From: Acidobacteriota bacterium
GTDB lineage: Bacteria > Acidobacteriota > JAAYUB01
Direction of reading: 5' to 3'
Assembly: GCA_029565065.1 (NCBI GenBank)
Contig: JAKQOW010000021.1
Coordinates: 1-45,774, forward strand
Length of the DNA: 45,774 nucleotides
A model generated the notes under the pieces. That model saw nothing but the letters and a program-made list of their open reading frames with translations, had not been told where the DNA came from and made no database searches. Positions 33,913-45,431 of this stretch are shown piece by piece. Position numbers and translations under genes: made by a program. Positions within the stretch are counted from its first letter, which is position 1. The number at the start of each line of letters is the position of its first letter.

Positions 33913-35649
33913 TTGATTCAAAAGCAGTCGAACCAAAACAGCTTAAACTCCGAAAAAAAATGGATTGTCCAGCCAGTCCAGGAAACGAGTATCGACCAGC
34001 TGGTCGAAGCGCTGAAAATTTCCCATCTCCAGGCTCATCTGCTGGTTAACCGGGGCATCGATGCCCCTGACTCCGCCTACGCGTTTCTCCACTCCACGCT
34101 GAAAGACCTCTACGATCCGTACCTGATGAAAGACATGCGGCGGACCGTGGACCGCATCATGCGAGCCATCCACCAGCGGGAGAACATCCTGATCTACGGA
34201 GATTTCGATGTCGACGGCGTCACGTCCATCGTGGTGCTGAAGAAGACGATCCAGTTGCTGGGCGGCGTGTGCGGCTTCTACATCCCCCGGCGCCTGACCG
34301 ACGGATACGGTTTGAAGAAGGAAGCCATCGAGGAGTTCAAGCATCAGGGCTACTCTCTGGTGATCAGCGTCGACTGCGGCATCCGGGCCACCGAGGTGGC
34401 CGAGTTCACCCGGGAGATCGGGCTGGACCTCATCGTGACGGACCATCACCTGCCCAGCGATGCGCTGCCGCCGGCTTATTCCATCCTGAATCCCCGGCAG
34501 ACGGACTGCGCCTATCCCGACAAGAACCTTGCCGGCGTGGGCGTGGTGTTCAAGCTCTGCCAGGCGCTGCTGCGCGAGGACGGCCGGGAGGAGCAGGCCG
34601 GCCAGTTTCTCAGCTTTGTGGCCATCGGCACCGTGGCCGACCTGGTGTCGCTGTCCGACGAGAACCGCATCATCGTCAAGTACGGCCTGCAGGCGCTGGA
34701 CAATCCCGGCAACATCGGCCTGAAGACGCTCCTGGAGATGGCGGGTGTCCGCGGCAAGGACATCACCTGCATCGACCTCGCCTTTAAGGTGGCGCCCCGG
34801 ATCAACGCGGTGGGACGCATGGGTGGATCCAATGCCGCCGTGGATCTGTTCGACTCGGCCGATCCCGAATTTGTCCGGCAGATCGTCAGTGACATGAACC
34901 GGAAAAACGTCCTGCGCCAGCAGGAGGAAAAGGTCATCCTGGACGAGATCGAGGAGCTGACCCAATCCCGGCCGGACATCTTCGATCAATCCGTGCTGGT
35001 GCTCGGCGGCGAAAACTGGCACCGCGGCGTCATCGGCATCGTCGCCTCCCGGATCATGGAGCGGTTCCACCGGCCCACCATCGTCCTGTCGCTGGAGAAC
35101 GGCGAGGCCCACGGTTCCGGCCGTTCCACGTCGAAATTCAATCTCCTGCAGGCCCTCCAGGATTGCGACTGCCACCTCATCAAGTTCGGCGGACACGCCC
35201 TGGCCGCGGGGCTGACGCTCAACAGCGATGATGTGGAGCGGTTCCGCGTGGCGATCAACGCGCACGCCGCCCGGACGCTCGGCCCCGACGAGCTGATTCC
35301 CGAGCTCAACGTCGACACCTTCCTGGACCTGAACCAGATCAGCTTCAAACTGCTCGACGAGATCAACGAACTGGCCCCGTTCGGCGAGGGGAATCCCATC
35401 CCCGTGTTCGCCTCGTCGAACGTCAAGGTGTACTCCGGCCCCTGGCTCCTGAAGGACAAGCACCTGAAGATCAAGGTGGGCAACGTTCTGCAGAATTTCG
35501 ACGCGGTCTGGTGGAAGAAGGGGGAACTGTTCGAGCGGCTGATCTATCAGAAGCAGATATCCGTGGCCTATAACATCCAGCTCAACGAATACAACGGGGT
35601 GAGCAACCTCCAGCTCAACCTGCGCGACATCAAGTTCGATCCGGTCTGA
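33913..35649 (+). CDS. recJ: Single-stranded-DNA-specific 5'-3' exonuclease
   Basis: 578 residues. DHH-family motifs: DFDVDG (97-102, the usual DYDADG variant), SVDCGI, VTDHH (175-179), CAYPDKNLAGVGVVFKL, GTVADLV, APRINAVGRM, HRGVIGIVASRI and KFGGHALAAGLTL. Works in recombination and mismatch repair in the cytoplasm. No in-frame ATG or GTG lies before the conserved KKWIVQP; the first usable codon is TTG 33913, only 5 bp after the -10 element, so the mRNA may be leaderless. The 3' end overlaps convergent trmJ by 20 bp. Confidence 0.94.
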   Translation: MIQKQSNQNSLNSEKKWIVQPVQETSIDQLVEALKISHLQAHLLVNRGIDAPDSAYAFLHSTLKDLYDPYLMKDMRRTVDRIMRAIHQRENILIYGDFDVDGVTSIVVLKKTIQLLGGVCGFYIPRRLTDGYGLKKEAIEEFKHQGYSLVISVDCGIRATEVAEFTREIGLDLIVTDHHLPSDALPPAYSILNPRQTDCAYPDKNLAGVGVVFKLCQALLREDGREEQAGQFLSFVAIGTVADLVSLSDENRIIVKYGLQALDNPGNIGLKTLLEMAGVRGKDITCIDLAFKVAPRINAVGRMGGSNAAVDLFDSADPEFVRQIVSDMNRKNVLRQQEEKVILDEIEELTQSRPDIFDQSVLVLGGENWHRGVIGIVASRIMERFHRPTIVLSLENGEAHGSGRSTSKFNLLQALQDCDCHLIKFGGHALAAGLTLNSDDVERFRVAINAHAARTLGPDELIPELNVDTFLDLNQISFKLLDEINELAPFGEGNPIPVFASSNVKVYSGPWLLKDKHLKIKVGNVLQNFDAVWWKKGELFERLIYQKQISVAYNIQLNEYNGVSNLQLNLRDIKFDPV

Positions 35650-36412
35650 TCCCGCCTGCGTCCGAGCCGCCCCGCCGGCGGCTGTGCCAACCGGCCTGGC
35701 CCAGCGCCCACGTGGCCTGCCGCACGATCCCCCGCAGAATTTTGAGCTCCCGCCGGTCCGGGCCGCTCCGTCCCAGCAGCCGCCGCAGCGTGTACATGAT
35801 TCGCTCCGGATTGTCGGTGTGCAGGAAACCCACGTCCAGCAGCAGGTCGCGGAGCTGGCGGTAGAACGCCTCCATCTCGGCGTCGCTGGCGGGCCGGAAG
35901 AGGACGGCGGGCGGGGCCGCGCTGTCCGGTCGGGCGCACAGTTCGTAGAGCAGGATGGCGGCCGCCTGGGCGATGTTGAGCGAGGCGTAGGTCGACGCCG
36001 TGGGGATGCGCACGATCCACCGGCAAAGCTTCAGCTCCTCGTTGGACAGGCCGTGATCCTCGGGGCCGAGCACCACGGCCAGCGGATTCCGGTCGGCCAG
36101 CGGGCGCACCGCGGCGGCGGCCGCCGCCGGGGTCTGCGGCGTGCCGAAGGCGCTGGTGTCGCTGCGGCCGCAGGTGCCGATGAGACCGTGGAACCGCGGG
36201 AGCAGGGGGGCCAGCGCGTCCACGACGCGGGCGCGCCGCAGCACGCCGTCGCCGTGGCAGGCCATCCGGTAGGACTGGTCGTCGACGGGGCATTCGGGCG
36301 CCACCAGATACAAATCGTCCAGACCGAAATTGGCCATGACCCGGGCGATGGCGCCGATGTTGGCGCTCCCCTGGGGCCGGATGCAGATGACGGACAGGCG
36401 GGGTGCCGGCAT
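35630..36412 (-). CDS. TrmJ-like tRNA 2'-O-methyltransferase (SPOUT)
   Basis: 260 residues. SPOUT motifs: IRPQGSANIGAIARVMANFG (11-30), VLGPEDHGLSNEEL and IPTASTYASLNIAQA, matching TrmJ, which methylates position 32 of tRNA with S-adenosylmethionine. Other TrmH-family targets cannot be excluded. The C-terminal 80 residues (from about 165) are poorly conserved. Last gene of a leftward cluster, 18 bp after the dapF-like gene, and overlapping recJ convergently. Confidence 0.85.
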   Translation of the reverse strand: MPAPRLSVICIRPQGSANIGAIARVMANFGLDDLYLVAPECPVDDQSYRMACHGDGVLRRARVVDALAPLLPRFHGLIGTCGRSDTSAFGTPQTPAAAAAAVRPLADRNPLAVVLGPEDHGLSNEELKLCRWIVRIPTASTYASLNIAQAAAILLYELCARPDSAAPPAVLFRPASDAEMEAFYRQLRDLLLDVGFLHTDNPERIMYTLRRLLGRSGPDRRELKILRGIVRQATWALGQAGWHSRRRGGSDAGGIRPDRT

Positions 36413-36430
36413 GGTGCCCCCGGACGGATT

Positions 36431-37309
36431 TCAGTATTTCAGGGCGTGCGACTCGATCAGCCCGTGGAACACGAACTGGGCCTGCCCGTCCTGGATGACG
36501 TTGCCGGAGCGGTCCCAGCTCACGCGGGTTTCGCCGCCCTCCATGTGCACCAGGACCGGACTGTCGGTCCATCCGTTGGCGATGGCCGCCACGGCCGCGG
36601 CGGCGCTGCCGGTGCCGGACGACAGGGTGTGGCCGACGCCGCGCTCCCAGATGGCGATCTCGATGGTGGCGGCGTCGACGACCCGGACGAACTCCACGTT
36701 GGCCCGCGCCGGGAAGACGGGATGCCGCTCCAACAGCGGGCCGGTCGCATAGAGGGCGTTGAAATCGATTCGGTCCACCCGGACCACGCAATGGGGGTTG
36801 CCCACGGCCAGCGGAGTGGCCTCGAAGGTCGCATCGCCGGCTTCCAACCGGAGTCGCAGCGGCGGCGGGCCGGCCGGGCCGGACAGCGCCAGCGGGATCG
36901 CCGCCGGGTCGAAGGTGGCGGGGCCGAGATCCGTGCGGAACGTGTACACGTTGCTTGCCCGACCGAGCACGGTCACCTGCTTGAGGCCGCCGGGCGTCCG
37001 GATCGACAGGCGCTCGCCGCGCGCGATCCCCGCGTGGCAGAGCGCCGCCGCCAGGCAGCGGATCCCGTTGCCGGACGATTCGGCTTCCGAGCCGTCGGCG
37101 TTGAAGATGCGGGCGGCGAATTGGTCGGCCGCGGCGTCCGCCGTCCACACGATCACGCCGTCGGCGCCCACGCCGAATTTTCGCGAGCAGATTTTTTCCG
37201 CCAGCTCGGGCAGGGGCAGGCGGAGCCCGTCCAGGTGCTCCTCGCGGAGCAGGAGGAAGTCGTTGCCCAGGCCCTGGCTCTTGAAGAAGGGGATCTCGAG
37301 GATGCTCAT
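36431..37309 (-). CDS. dapF: Diaminopimelate epimerase-like protein with Ser at both catalytic Cys positions
   Basis: 292 residues from ATG 37309, which overlaps the preceding stop as ATGA. Both halves of the DapF fold are evident: GLGNDFLL, FGVGADGVI, FNADGSEAESSGNG, VGNPHCVV and ERGVGHTLSSGTG. Normal DapF is PLP-independent and uses two Cys, in CGNG and ACGTG. Here these read S79-GNG and S231-GTG. The family call is firm, but a normal LL/meso-diaminopimelate epimerase mechanism is uncertain. Cytoplasmic; sits after phosphomannomutase in a mixed housekeeping cluster. Confidence 0.85.
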   Translation of the reverse strand: MSILEIPFFKSQGLGNDFLLLREEHLDGLRLPLPELAEKICSRKFGVGADGVIVWTADAAADQFAARIFNADGSEAESSGNGIRCLAAALCHAGIARGERLSIRTPGGLKQVTVLGRASNVYTFRTDLGPATFDPAAIPLALSGPAGPPPLRLRLEAGDATFEATPLAVGNPHCVVRVDRIDFNALYATGPLLERHPVFPARANVEFVRVVDAATIEIAIWERGVGHTLSSGTGSAAAAVAAIANGWTDSPVLVHMEGGETRVSWDRSGNVIQDGQAQFVFHGLIESHALKY

Positions 37310-38679
37310 GACGGCACGATCTCGCGCTGGTATTTCCGAATGACGGCCATGACTTCGTCTTGAATGGCCTGCAGCCGGCCGGGGGTGTCCGCCTCGAAAC
37401 GCAGCACCAGGATGGGCTGGGTGTTGGAGGCCCGCACCAGTCCCCACCCGCCGGGGAAGCGGACCCGCACGCCGTCGAGGTCGATCACCTCATGGTCGCG
37501 CCGGTAGTGGTCCAGCACCGCCTGGACCAGCGGCGCCTTGTACGCCTCCGGGCACGGATGCCGGAGCTCCGGAGTGTTCACGGTCCCGGGCAGGTCCGCC
37601 AGCAGCCGGCTGAGCGGCTGTCCCGCGGCGTCCAGAATCTCCAGCAGGCGGCAGGCGGCGTAGATGGCGTCATCGAACCCGTAGTAACGGTCGGCGAAGA
37701 ACATGTGGCCGCTCATCTCGCCGGCCAGTGCGGCACCCGTCTCCTTCATCTTGGCCTTGATGAGGGAGTGGCCGGTCTTCCACATCAGCGGCCGGCCGCC
37801 GGCGCGGGCGATCTCGTCGTACAGCACCTGCGACGACTTGACTTCGGAGATCACCGTGGCGCCGGGTTGCGCGGCCAGGACCTGCCGGGCGTAGATCAGG
37901 AGCAACTGGTCGCCGTGGAGGATCGTGCCCGTTTCGTCCACGACGCCGATGCGGTCGCCGTCGCCGTCGAAGGCAATGCCGAGATCCGCCGACTGCTCGC
38001 GGACCACCCGGATCAGGTCGGCCAGGTTGGCGGCCACGGTGGGATCGGCCTCGTGGTTGGGGAACCGCCCGTCCACCGTGCAGTAGAGCTCGGCCACGCG
38101 GCACTTGAGGCTCCGCAGCAGGTCCGGCGCCACCAGGGCGGCGGTGCCGTTGCCGGCGTCCACTACCACCTTGGGCCGGCTGGCCAGTTCGCCGAACTGC
38201 TGCCGCAGCGCGGCGGCGTAGTCGGGGAGCACCGGGCGGCGCGCCACCGGCGCGTCGCCCGACTCGTAATCCTCCGCTTCGATGAGCCGGCGGATCTCCT
38301 GGATGGCGTCGTCGTACAGGGAGTCCGGCCCGCAGTTGATCTTGAAGCCGTTGTACTCGGGCGGATTGTGGCTGGCGGTCACGGCGATGCCGCCGCCGGC
38401 GCCGAGATGATGGATGGCGAAGTACATGACCGGCGTGGGGCAGATGCCCAGGTCCAGCACCCGGACGCCGGCGGCCCGCAGGCCGTCGATGAGTCGGGCG
38501 GCATACTCGGGGCCGCTCAGGCGCCCGTCGCGGCCCACCACGACATCCGACCGGCCGCGGCGCCGCAGGTAGGTGCCGGCGGCGCGACCGATGGCGGTCG
38601 CCAGCTCCGGTGTCAGTTCCTCGCCGACGATGCCGCGGATGTCGTAACGCTTGAACACATGGGGGACGGGAATCTGCAT
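37306..38679 (-). CDS. Phosphomannomutase/phosphoglucomutase
   Basis: 457 residues. Phosphoserine loop TASHNP with Ser103, metal loop DGDGD with Asp238/240/242, and sugar-binding GEMSGHMFF. KRYDIRG opens the protein as in AlgC/ManB-type enzymes. Interconverts hexose 6- and 1-phosphates for polysaccharide or LPS precursor synthesis; mannose or glucose preference cannot be told. The C-terminal phosphate-binding stretch RASNTQPILVLRFEA is present. Follows coaD by 20 bp. Confidence 0.93.
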   Translation of the reverse strand: MQIPVPHVFKRYDIRGIVGEELTPELATAIGRAAGTYLRRRGRSDVVVGRDGRLSGPEYAARLIDGLRAAGVRVLDLGICPTPVMYFAIHHLGAGGGIAVTASHNPPEYNGFKINCGPDSLYDDAIQEIRRLIEAEDYESGDAPVARRPVLPDYAAALRQQFGELASRPKVVVDAGNGTAALVAPDLLRSLKCRVAELYCTVDGRFPNHEADPTVAANLADLIRVVREQSADLGIAFDGDGDRIGVVDETGTILHGDQLLLIYARQVLAAQPGATVISEVKSSQVLYDEIARAGGRPLMWKTGHSLIKAKMKETGAALAGEMSGHMFFADRYYGFDDAIYAACRLLEILDAAGQPLSRLLADLPGTVNTPELRHPCPEAYKAPLVQAVLDHYRRDHEVIDLDGVRVRFPGGWGLVRASNTQPILVLRFEADTPGRLQAIQDEVMAVIRKYQREIVPS

Positions 38680-38699
38680 GGGTCGCTCCGGGGGCGGGT

Positions 38700-39194
38700 T
38701 CAGCGGCCGAGTTTTTTCAGCATCATGGTGTCGACGAGCTCGGGCACCAGATCTTTCATGGACCCGCCCCGGGTGTACACCTCCTTGACCAGCCGCGAGC
38801 TCAGGAAGGAGTACTTGAACGCCGGCACCAGGAACAGGGTTTCGATCTCCGGCGCCAGCTTGCGGTTCATCAGGGCCATCTGGAGCTCGTACTCGTAGTC
38901 CGAAACCGCCCGGATGCCGCGGATGATGACCGTGGCGCCGTGCCGGCGCGCCGCGTCCACCAGGAGGCCGCTGAAATGGATGGGCTCCACGCGACCCTTC
39001 AGTCCGCGGACGGCATCCCGGAGCATCGCCAGCCGCTCCTCCGGCGTGAAGCAGGCGGTCTTGTCGGCGTTGATCAGGATGGCGGGGATGACGGTGTCGA
39101 ACACCTCGAGACTGCGCTGGATGATGTCCACGTGGCCGTTGGTGACCGGGTCGAACGACCCGGGATAAATGGCGATGACGGACTGTGGTTTCAT
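38700..39194 (-). CDS. coaD: Phosphopantetheine adenylyltransferase
   Basis: 164 residues, the usual length. YPGSFDPVTNGH (10-21) is the nucleotidyltransferase site, and LSSRLVKEV is the C-terminal signature. Couples 4'-phosphopantetheine and ATP to dephospho-CoA. GAGGAG lies 5 nt upstream of the ATG. Confidence 0.96.
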   Translation of the reverse strand: MKPQSVIAIYPGSFDPVTNGHVDIIQRSLEVFDTVIPAILINADKTACFTPEERLAMLRDAVRGLKGRVEPIHFSGLLVDAARRHGATVIIRGIRAVSDYEYELQMALMNRKLAPEIETLFLVPAFKYSFLSSRLVKEVYTRGGSMKDLVPELVDTMMLKKLGR

Positions 39195-39334
39195 GTGGTC
39201 TCCTCAGGGCGGGACCGGCGCTGGCGGACCCGCCCGGTGTCCGGGCCCCTTCCGGCGGCGTTTGCCGCGGGTCCGGCCGGTCCGGATCGATGGATGATCA
39301 ATATAGGAGAAACGCTGGCGGCTGTAAAGGGGTT

Positions 39335-40327
39335 TCAAATCCGGTCGGGCGTCGCGGCGCCGCCGGACGCGCCGGTGGGGCAGGCGGCGAAGAAGGCGGT
39401 GATCCGGTCGCGGGCCTCCGCCAGGCTGTCGGCGGATTGCACCCGCGTGCGGAGGCTGTGGCCGAATGCCAGCGGTTGGGCCAGCCAGTGGGTGAAGATC
39501 TTCAGCCGCGAGAGGCGCCGCTCCGCCGGCAGGTAACGCTCCAGCAGCGCGATGAACTCGGCCAGAATTGCGGCCGGATCCGCCGGCGGGGCGGCCGGGT
39601 CGACGATTTCCCGGAACAGTCCCGGCCGCATGGCGGCGCCGCGGCCGATCATGATGCCATCGCAGCCGGTCTCCGCACGGAGGCGGTGCGCGTCTCCGGC
39701 AGTCAGGACATCGCCGTTGCCCACTACCGGCACTCCGGCCCACTGGCTCACCCGGGCGATGTAGTCCCACCGGGCGCGCCCCTTGAATTTCTCGTGCTGC
39801 CAGCGCGGGTGGACGGTCACGGTCTGGACGCCCTCCGCCCCCAGCATCCGGCAGAAATCCGGCAGGCCGGCGGCGTGTTCCGCCCAGCCCAGGCGGATCT
39901 TGGCGCTCAGGTGTCCGCCGAACGACCGCCGCACGGCCGTCACGACGGCGCGGGCCCGGTCCGGGTCGCGCATCAGGGCGACGCCCTGGCCCTTGGCGAT
40001 GAGCCGCGGTGCGGCGCAGCCCATGTTCAGGTCCACCCGGGCCACTCCCCGCGACTCGAGCAGGGCGGCGGCGCGGCCCATCAGCTCGGGGTCGCCGCCG
40101 ACGATCTGGTGGACGAGCCCCGCCTCGGCCGGATCCTGGATGAGAAACACCGACCGGTGCGCCGGCTCGCGGACCAGCCGGCCGGCGGAGAGCATCTCCG
40201 TGAAAAAGACGTCGCAGCCGCCGAAGCGTCGGAGCATCATCCGGAAGGCGGCGTGGCTCAGTTCCGCCATGGGCGCCAGCACGAGCGGGCAGTCATCGGG
40301 GTGTCCGAACGGCGTCGTGGCCGGCAT
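39335..40327 (-). CDS. dus: tRNA-dihydrouridine synthase
   Basis: 330 residues from ATG 40327; a longer frame to 40471 would run through the promoter. FMN TIM barrel: VLAPMAELSHAAFR, catalytic Cys104 in DLNMGCAAPRL, VHPRW, VVGNGDV and IMIGRGAAMRPGLF. The C-terminal helical domain is present. Reduces uridine to dihydrouridine in tRNA using NADPH. Which Dus subclass cannot be decided. Usually NxGCP follows the Cys with Pro; here it is Ala-Ala. Confidence 0.92.
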   Translation of the reverse strand: MPATTPFGHPDDCPLVLAPMAELSHAAFRMMLRRFGGCDVFFTEMLSAGRLVREPAHRSVFLIQDPAEAGLVHQIVGGDPELMGRAAALLESRGVARVDLNMGCAAPRLIAKGQGVALMRDPDRARAVVTAVRRSFGGHLSAKIRLGWAEHAAGLPDFCRMLGAEGVQTVTVHPRWQHEKFKGRARWDYIARVSQWAGVPVVGNGDVLTAGDAHRLRAETGCDGIMIGRGAAMRPGLFREIVDPAAPPADPAAILAEFIALLERYLPAERRLSRLKIFTHWLAQPLAFGHSLRTRVQSADSLAEARDRITAFFAACPTGASGGAATPDRI

Positions 40328-40405
40328 TTTTGGGTGCGGGCTGGAATCGGCTGAGATGAGGGGCCTCCGAAGCGCCCCGCGCGGGAGCGGTGGCGTTGCA
40401 GGCCT

Positions 40406-40414
40406 CTTATACCA
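40406..40414 (-). promoter_or_regulatory. Extended -10 promoter of dus
   Basis: TGGTATAAG on the minus strand (TATAAG at 40406-40411), about 80 bp upstream of the chosen start. Divergent from the pilT promoter. Confidence 0.45.
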
Positions 40415-40464
40415 CGCTGCCGCCAAGCTGTAAACGGCTGTCCCGTCGGCTGGGACACATTTTC

Positions 40465-40493
40465 TTGACACCTCTGGGGGGCTGGATTAAGAT
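40465..40493 (+). promoter_or_regulatory. Promoter of the pilT operon
   Basis: TTGACA (40465-40470), exact 17-bp spacer, TAAGAT (40488-40493). The best sigma-70-type site in the window. The start codon is 29 bp downstream. Confidence 0.75.
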
Positions 40494-40522
40494 GAAACCA
40501 ATCTGTAAATCGGGGCAACACC

Positions 40523-41653
40523 ATGAAAGTAGATGACCTTTTGAAGATCGCCGTGGCGAAGGGGGCGTCGGACCTTCATCTCAAGGCGGGCTCGTTCCCG
40601 CACGTTCGTGTCAATGGCGAACTGGTGCCGCTGATCGACTTCAAGAAGCTGACAAAGGAAGACACGCTCCTCATGGCCTTCGGCATCATGAACAACCGCC
40701 AGAAGCTGTATTTCAAGGAAAACTCCGAGCTCGACCTGGCATACGGCGTCAAGGCCCTGGGCCGATTCCGCGTGAACGTCTTCCAGCAGCGGGGAACGGT
40801 CTCACTGGTCTTCCGCGTCATCCCAGCCAACATCAAGACATTCGACGAATTGAACCTGCCCGAGGTGCTCAAGAAGATCTCCCTGATCCCCCGCGGCCTG
40901 ATTCTGGTCACCGGAACCACCGGTAGCGGCAAGTCCACGTCGCTGGCCACGATGATCGACTACGTCAACGAGAACGAGACCAACCACATCGTCACCATCG
41001 AGGACCCCATCGAGTTCCTCCACCGCGACAAGAAGTGCATCATCTCCCAGCGCGAGGTCAACGTCGACACCAAGAGCTTCGCCGACGCGCTGCGCAGCTC
41101 CCTGCGCCAGGACCCGGACGTGATCCTGGTCGGCGAAATGCGCGACCGCGAGACCATCGAGACGGCGCTGCTCGCCGCCGAAACCGGCCACGTGGTCTTC
41201 TCAACCCTGCACACCCTGGACGCCACCGAAACCATCAACCGCATCATCGCCGTGTTCCCGCCCCACCACCAGAACAACATCCGCATCCAGCTGGCGTCGC
41301 TGCTCCGGGCGGTCGTCTCCATGCGCCTGCTGCGGCGCTCCGACGGCAAGGGCCGCGTGCCGGCCATCGAAGTGCTCGTCGTGACCGAGTTCGTGCGCAA
41401 CTGCATCAACGACCCGACCAAGACCAAGTTCATCAAGACCGCCATCGCCAGCGGCACCAGCCAGTACGGCATGCAGACGTTCGACCAGTCCATTTTCGGC
41501 TTCTACAAGAGAGGATTCATTTCCTACGAGGACGCCCTGGGGTACGCCTCCAACCCGGACGAGTTCAAGCTCCGGGTCCAGGGCATCTACTCCACCGCCG
41601 ACAGCGCCCAGGAGGAGATGGAGAAGGAAATGGAGCGCATGCAGAACCTCTGA
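40523..41653 (+). CDS. pilT: Type IV pilus retraction ATPase
   Basis: 376 residues. Walker A GTTGSGKST (131-139), Asp box IEDPIEFLH, Walker B VILVGEMRD, His box VVFSTLHT, and GMQTFDQS near the C-terminus. The AIRNLIRE-type motif of PilT reads FVRNCIND here. Forms a hexamer at the inner-membrane pilus base and powers pilus disassembly. No other pil gene is in the window. The stop overlaps the recX start by 1 bp (TGATG). Confidence 0.95.
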   Translation: MKVDDLLKIAVAKGASDLHLKAGSFPHVRVNGELVPLIDFKKLTKEDTLLMAFGIMNNRQKLYFKENSELDLAYGVKALGRFRVNVFQQRGTVSLVFRVIPANIKTFDELNLPEVLKKISLIPRGLILVTGTTGSGKSTSLATMIDYVNENETNHIVTIEDPIEFLHRDKKCIISQREVNVDTKSFADALRSSLRQDPDVILVGEMRDRETIETALLAAETGHVVFSTLHTLDATETINRIIAVFPPHHQNNIRIQLASLLRAVVSMRLLRRSDGKGRVPAIEVLVVTEFVRNCINDPTKTKFIKTAIASGTSQYGMQTFDQSIFGFYKRGFISYEDALGYASNPDEFKLRVQGIYSTADSAQEEMEKEMERMQNL

Positions 41654-42133
41654 TGCCTCCGGACGACACCCGCCTCCTCCAGTACGCGGTGCGTCTGTTG
41701 GCCCGCCGAGGGTATCCGGAAAAGGCCCTGCGCGAGCGCCTCCTGCGGCGATCGGCCGACGCCGCGGCCGTCGAAAAAGTCATAGACAAACTCAAGGCCT
41801 TAAACTATCTTAATGACTTTCACTGGGCCGGCCTGTGCGCCCGCGCCTGGGCCGTCGAGCGGCACTGGGGCCCCCACCGCATCCGGCACGAGCTGGTGGG
41901 ACGCGGGGTGGACGCGGCGACGGCCGAGCGTGTCCTGGCCGCGACGATGGCGGAACACCCCGAACCGGAGGTGCTGGAGCAGGCCGTGGCCAAGTGGCAG
42001 CGGCTTGCCGGGCCGCCCCGCAGCGTCCAGGAGCTGAAACGACTGGAGACCTATCTGGCCCGTCGTGGATTCGGCTTTGACCGGATCCGGGAGCGGCTGG
42101 CCGAAATCGAACTGCCCGCAGAGGACGACGCCG

Positions 42134-42144
<11 letters not shown>
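41653..42144 (+). CDS. recX: RecX-like regulator of RecA
   Basis: 163 residues from ATG 41653. Three-helix RecX repeats: LLQYAVRLLARRGYPEKALR, VIDKLKALNYLNDFHWAGL, HRIRHELVGRGVD and LARRGFGFDRIRERL. Binds and inhibits RecA filaments. Coupled to pilT by TGATG and overlaps alaS by 11 bp. recA is not in the window. Confidence 0.88.
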
Positions 42145-44773
<2,629 letters not shown>

Positions 44774-44792
44774 CCACCACCACCCATCTGTC

Positions 44793-44986
44793 TTCGTGCT
44801 CGTAATCGTAATTCGTAATCGTAATCGTAATCGTAATCGTGCTCGTAATCGTGCTCGTCATCGTGTTCGTGATCGAGGCTCGAGACTAGAGGCTCGTTCC
44901 CGTAACGCGGACATTGGACTTCGGACATCGGATTTCGTGCTCGTAATTCATAATCGTGATCGTAATCGTGATCGTAATCGTAATCC
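44793..44986. repeat. Degenerate CGTAAT hexamer-phase repeat block
   Basis: Begins 20 bp after the alaS stop. Units of CGTAAT, CGTGCT, CGTGAT and CGTCAT follow one another in near six-base phase. The array is interrupted by a module reading GGCTCGAGACTAGAGGCTCG, then CCCGTAACGCGGACATTGGA and CTTCGGACATCGG. That interruption is the reverse complement, with few changes, of 17360-17405. The array resumes and ends at GTAATCCCAACCC. No gene. Confidence 0.85.
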
Positions 44987-45103
44987 CAACCCGGCGGAGC
45001 GGAACCCGTTGATTGAAAGTATCTGGAATTCACTCGTCCAACCAGTCATTCATTGATCGGCCCGGCGCCTTAGAAATGTGCACGATCCACCGGTTGGTAA
45101 CGT

Positions 45104-45353
45104 GGAGGTACCGCGAGCGGCAGCGAGCGGCGCAAAAGCCCAATCGGCACGCCTGACCCCAGGTGTCCAACCACTCTGTTCCTGCCGCTTGAATGCTTCC
45201 GGGATCAACGGGCCAACCATCGCCGCGGGTTCGACAGCGGCGCCTCAGGTCGCGTGACACGCACGGCCGCTACCGTGATGGAATGGTGTCGCGGCGTCGG
45301 GGCATCGAGGCGGCTGGCCCCACGCGCCGCTCGCTGCCGCTCGCGGTACCTCC
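45104..45353. repeat. 30-bp perfect inverted repeat pair
   Basis: 45104-45133 (GGAGGTACCGCGAGCGGCAG then CGAGCGGCGC) is the exact reverse complement of 45324-45353. 190 bp lie between. No coding sequence or second symmetry was found inside. Could be the ends of a small non-autonomous element or a long-range hairpin. Confidence 0.8.
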
Positions 45354-45431
45354 CACCCGCCGGCTGTTTGATCTTGCTCATGGCTTCAGTAAAAAATCCT
45401 GCCAAAAATTGACAGAAAATCGAGAGTAACT

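Noticed and set aside
37310..37447. N-terminal extension of the dapF-like gene
   Set aside because: The extra 46 residues are Pro/Arg/His-rich antisense-like sequence inside the phosphomannomutase gene; the ATGA overlap at 37306-37309 gives a natural start.
44793..44986. Hexamer arrays as a CRISPR array
   Set aside because: No constant repeat with unique spacers of fixed length, and no cas genes nearby. The units are about 6 bp and degenerate.
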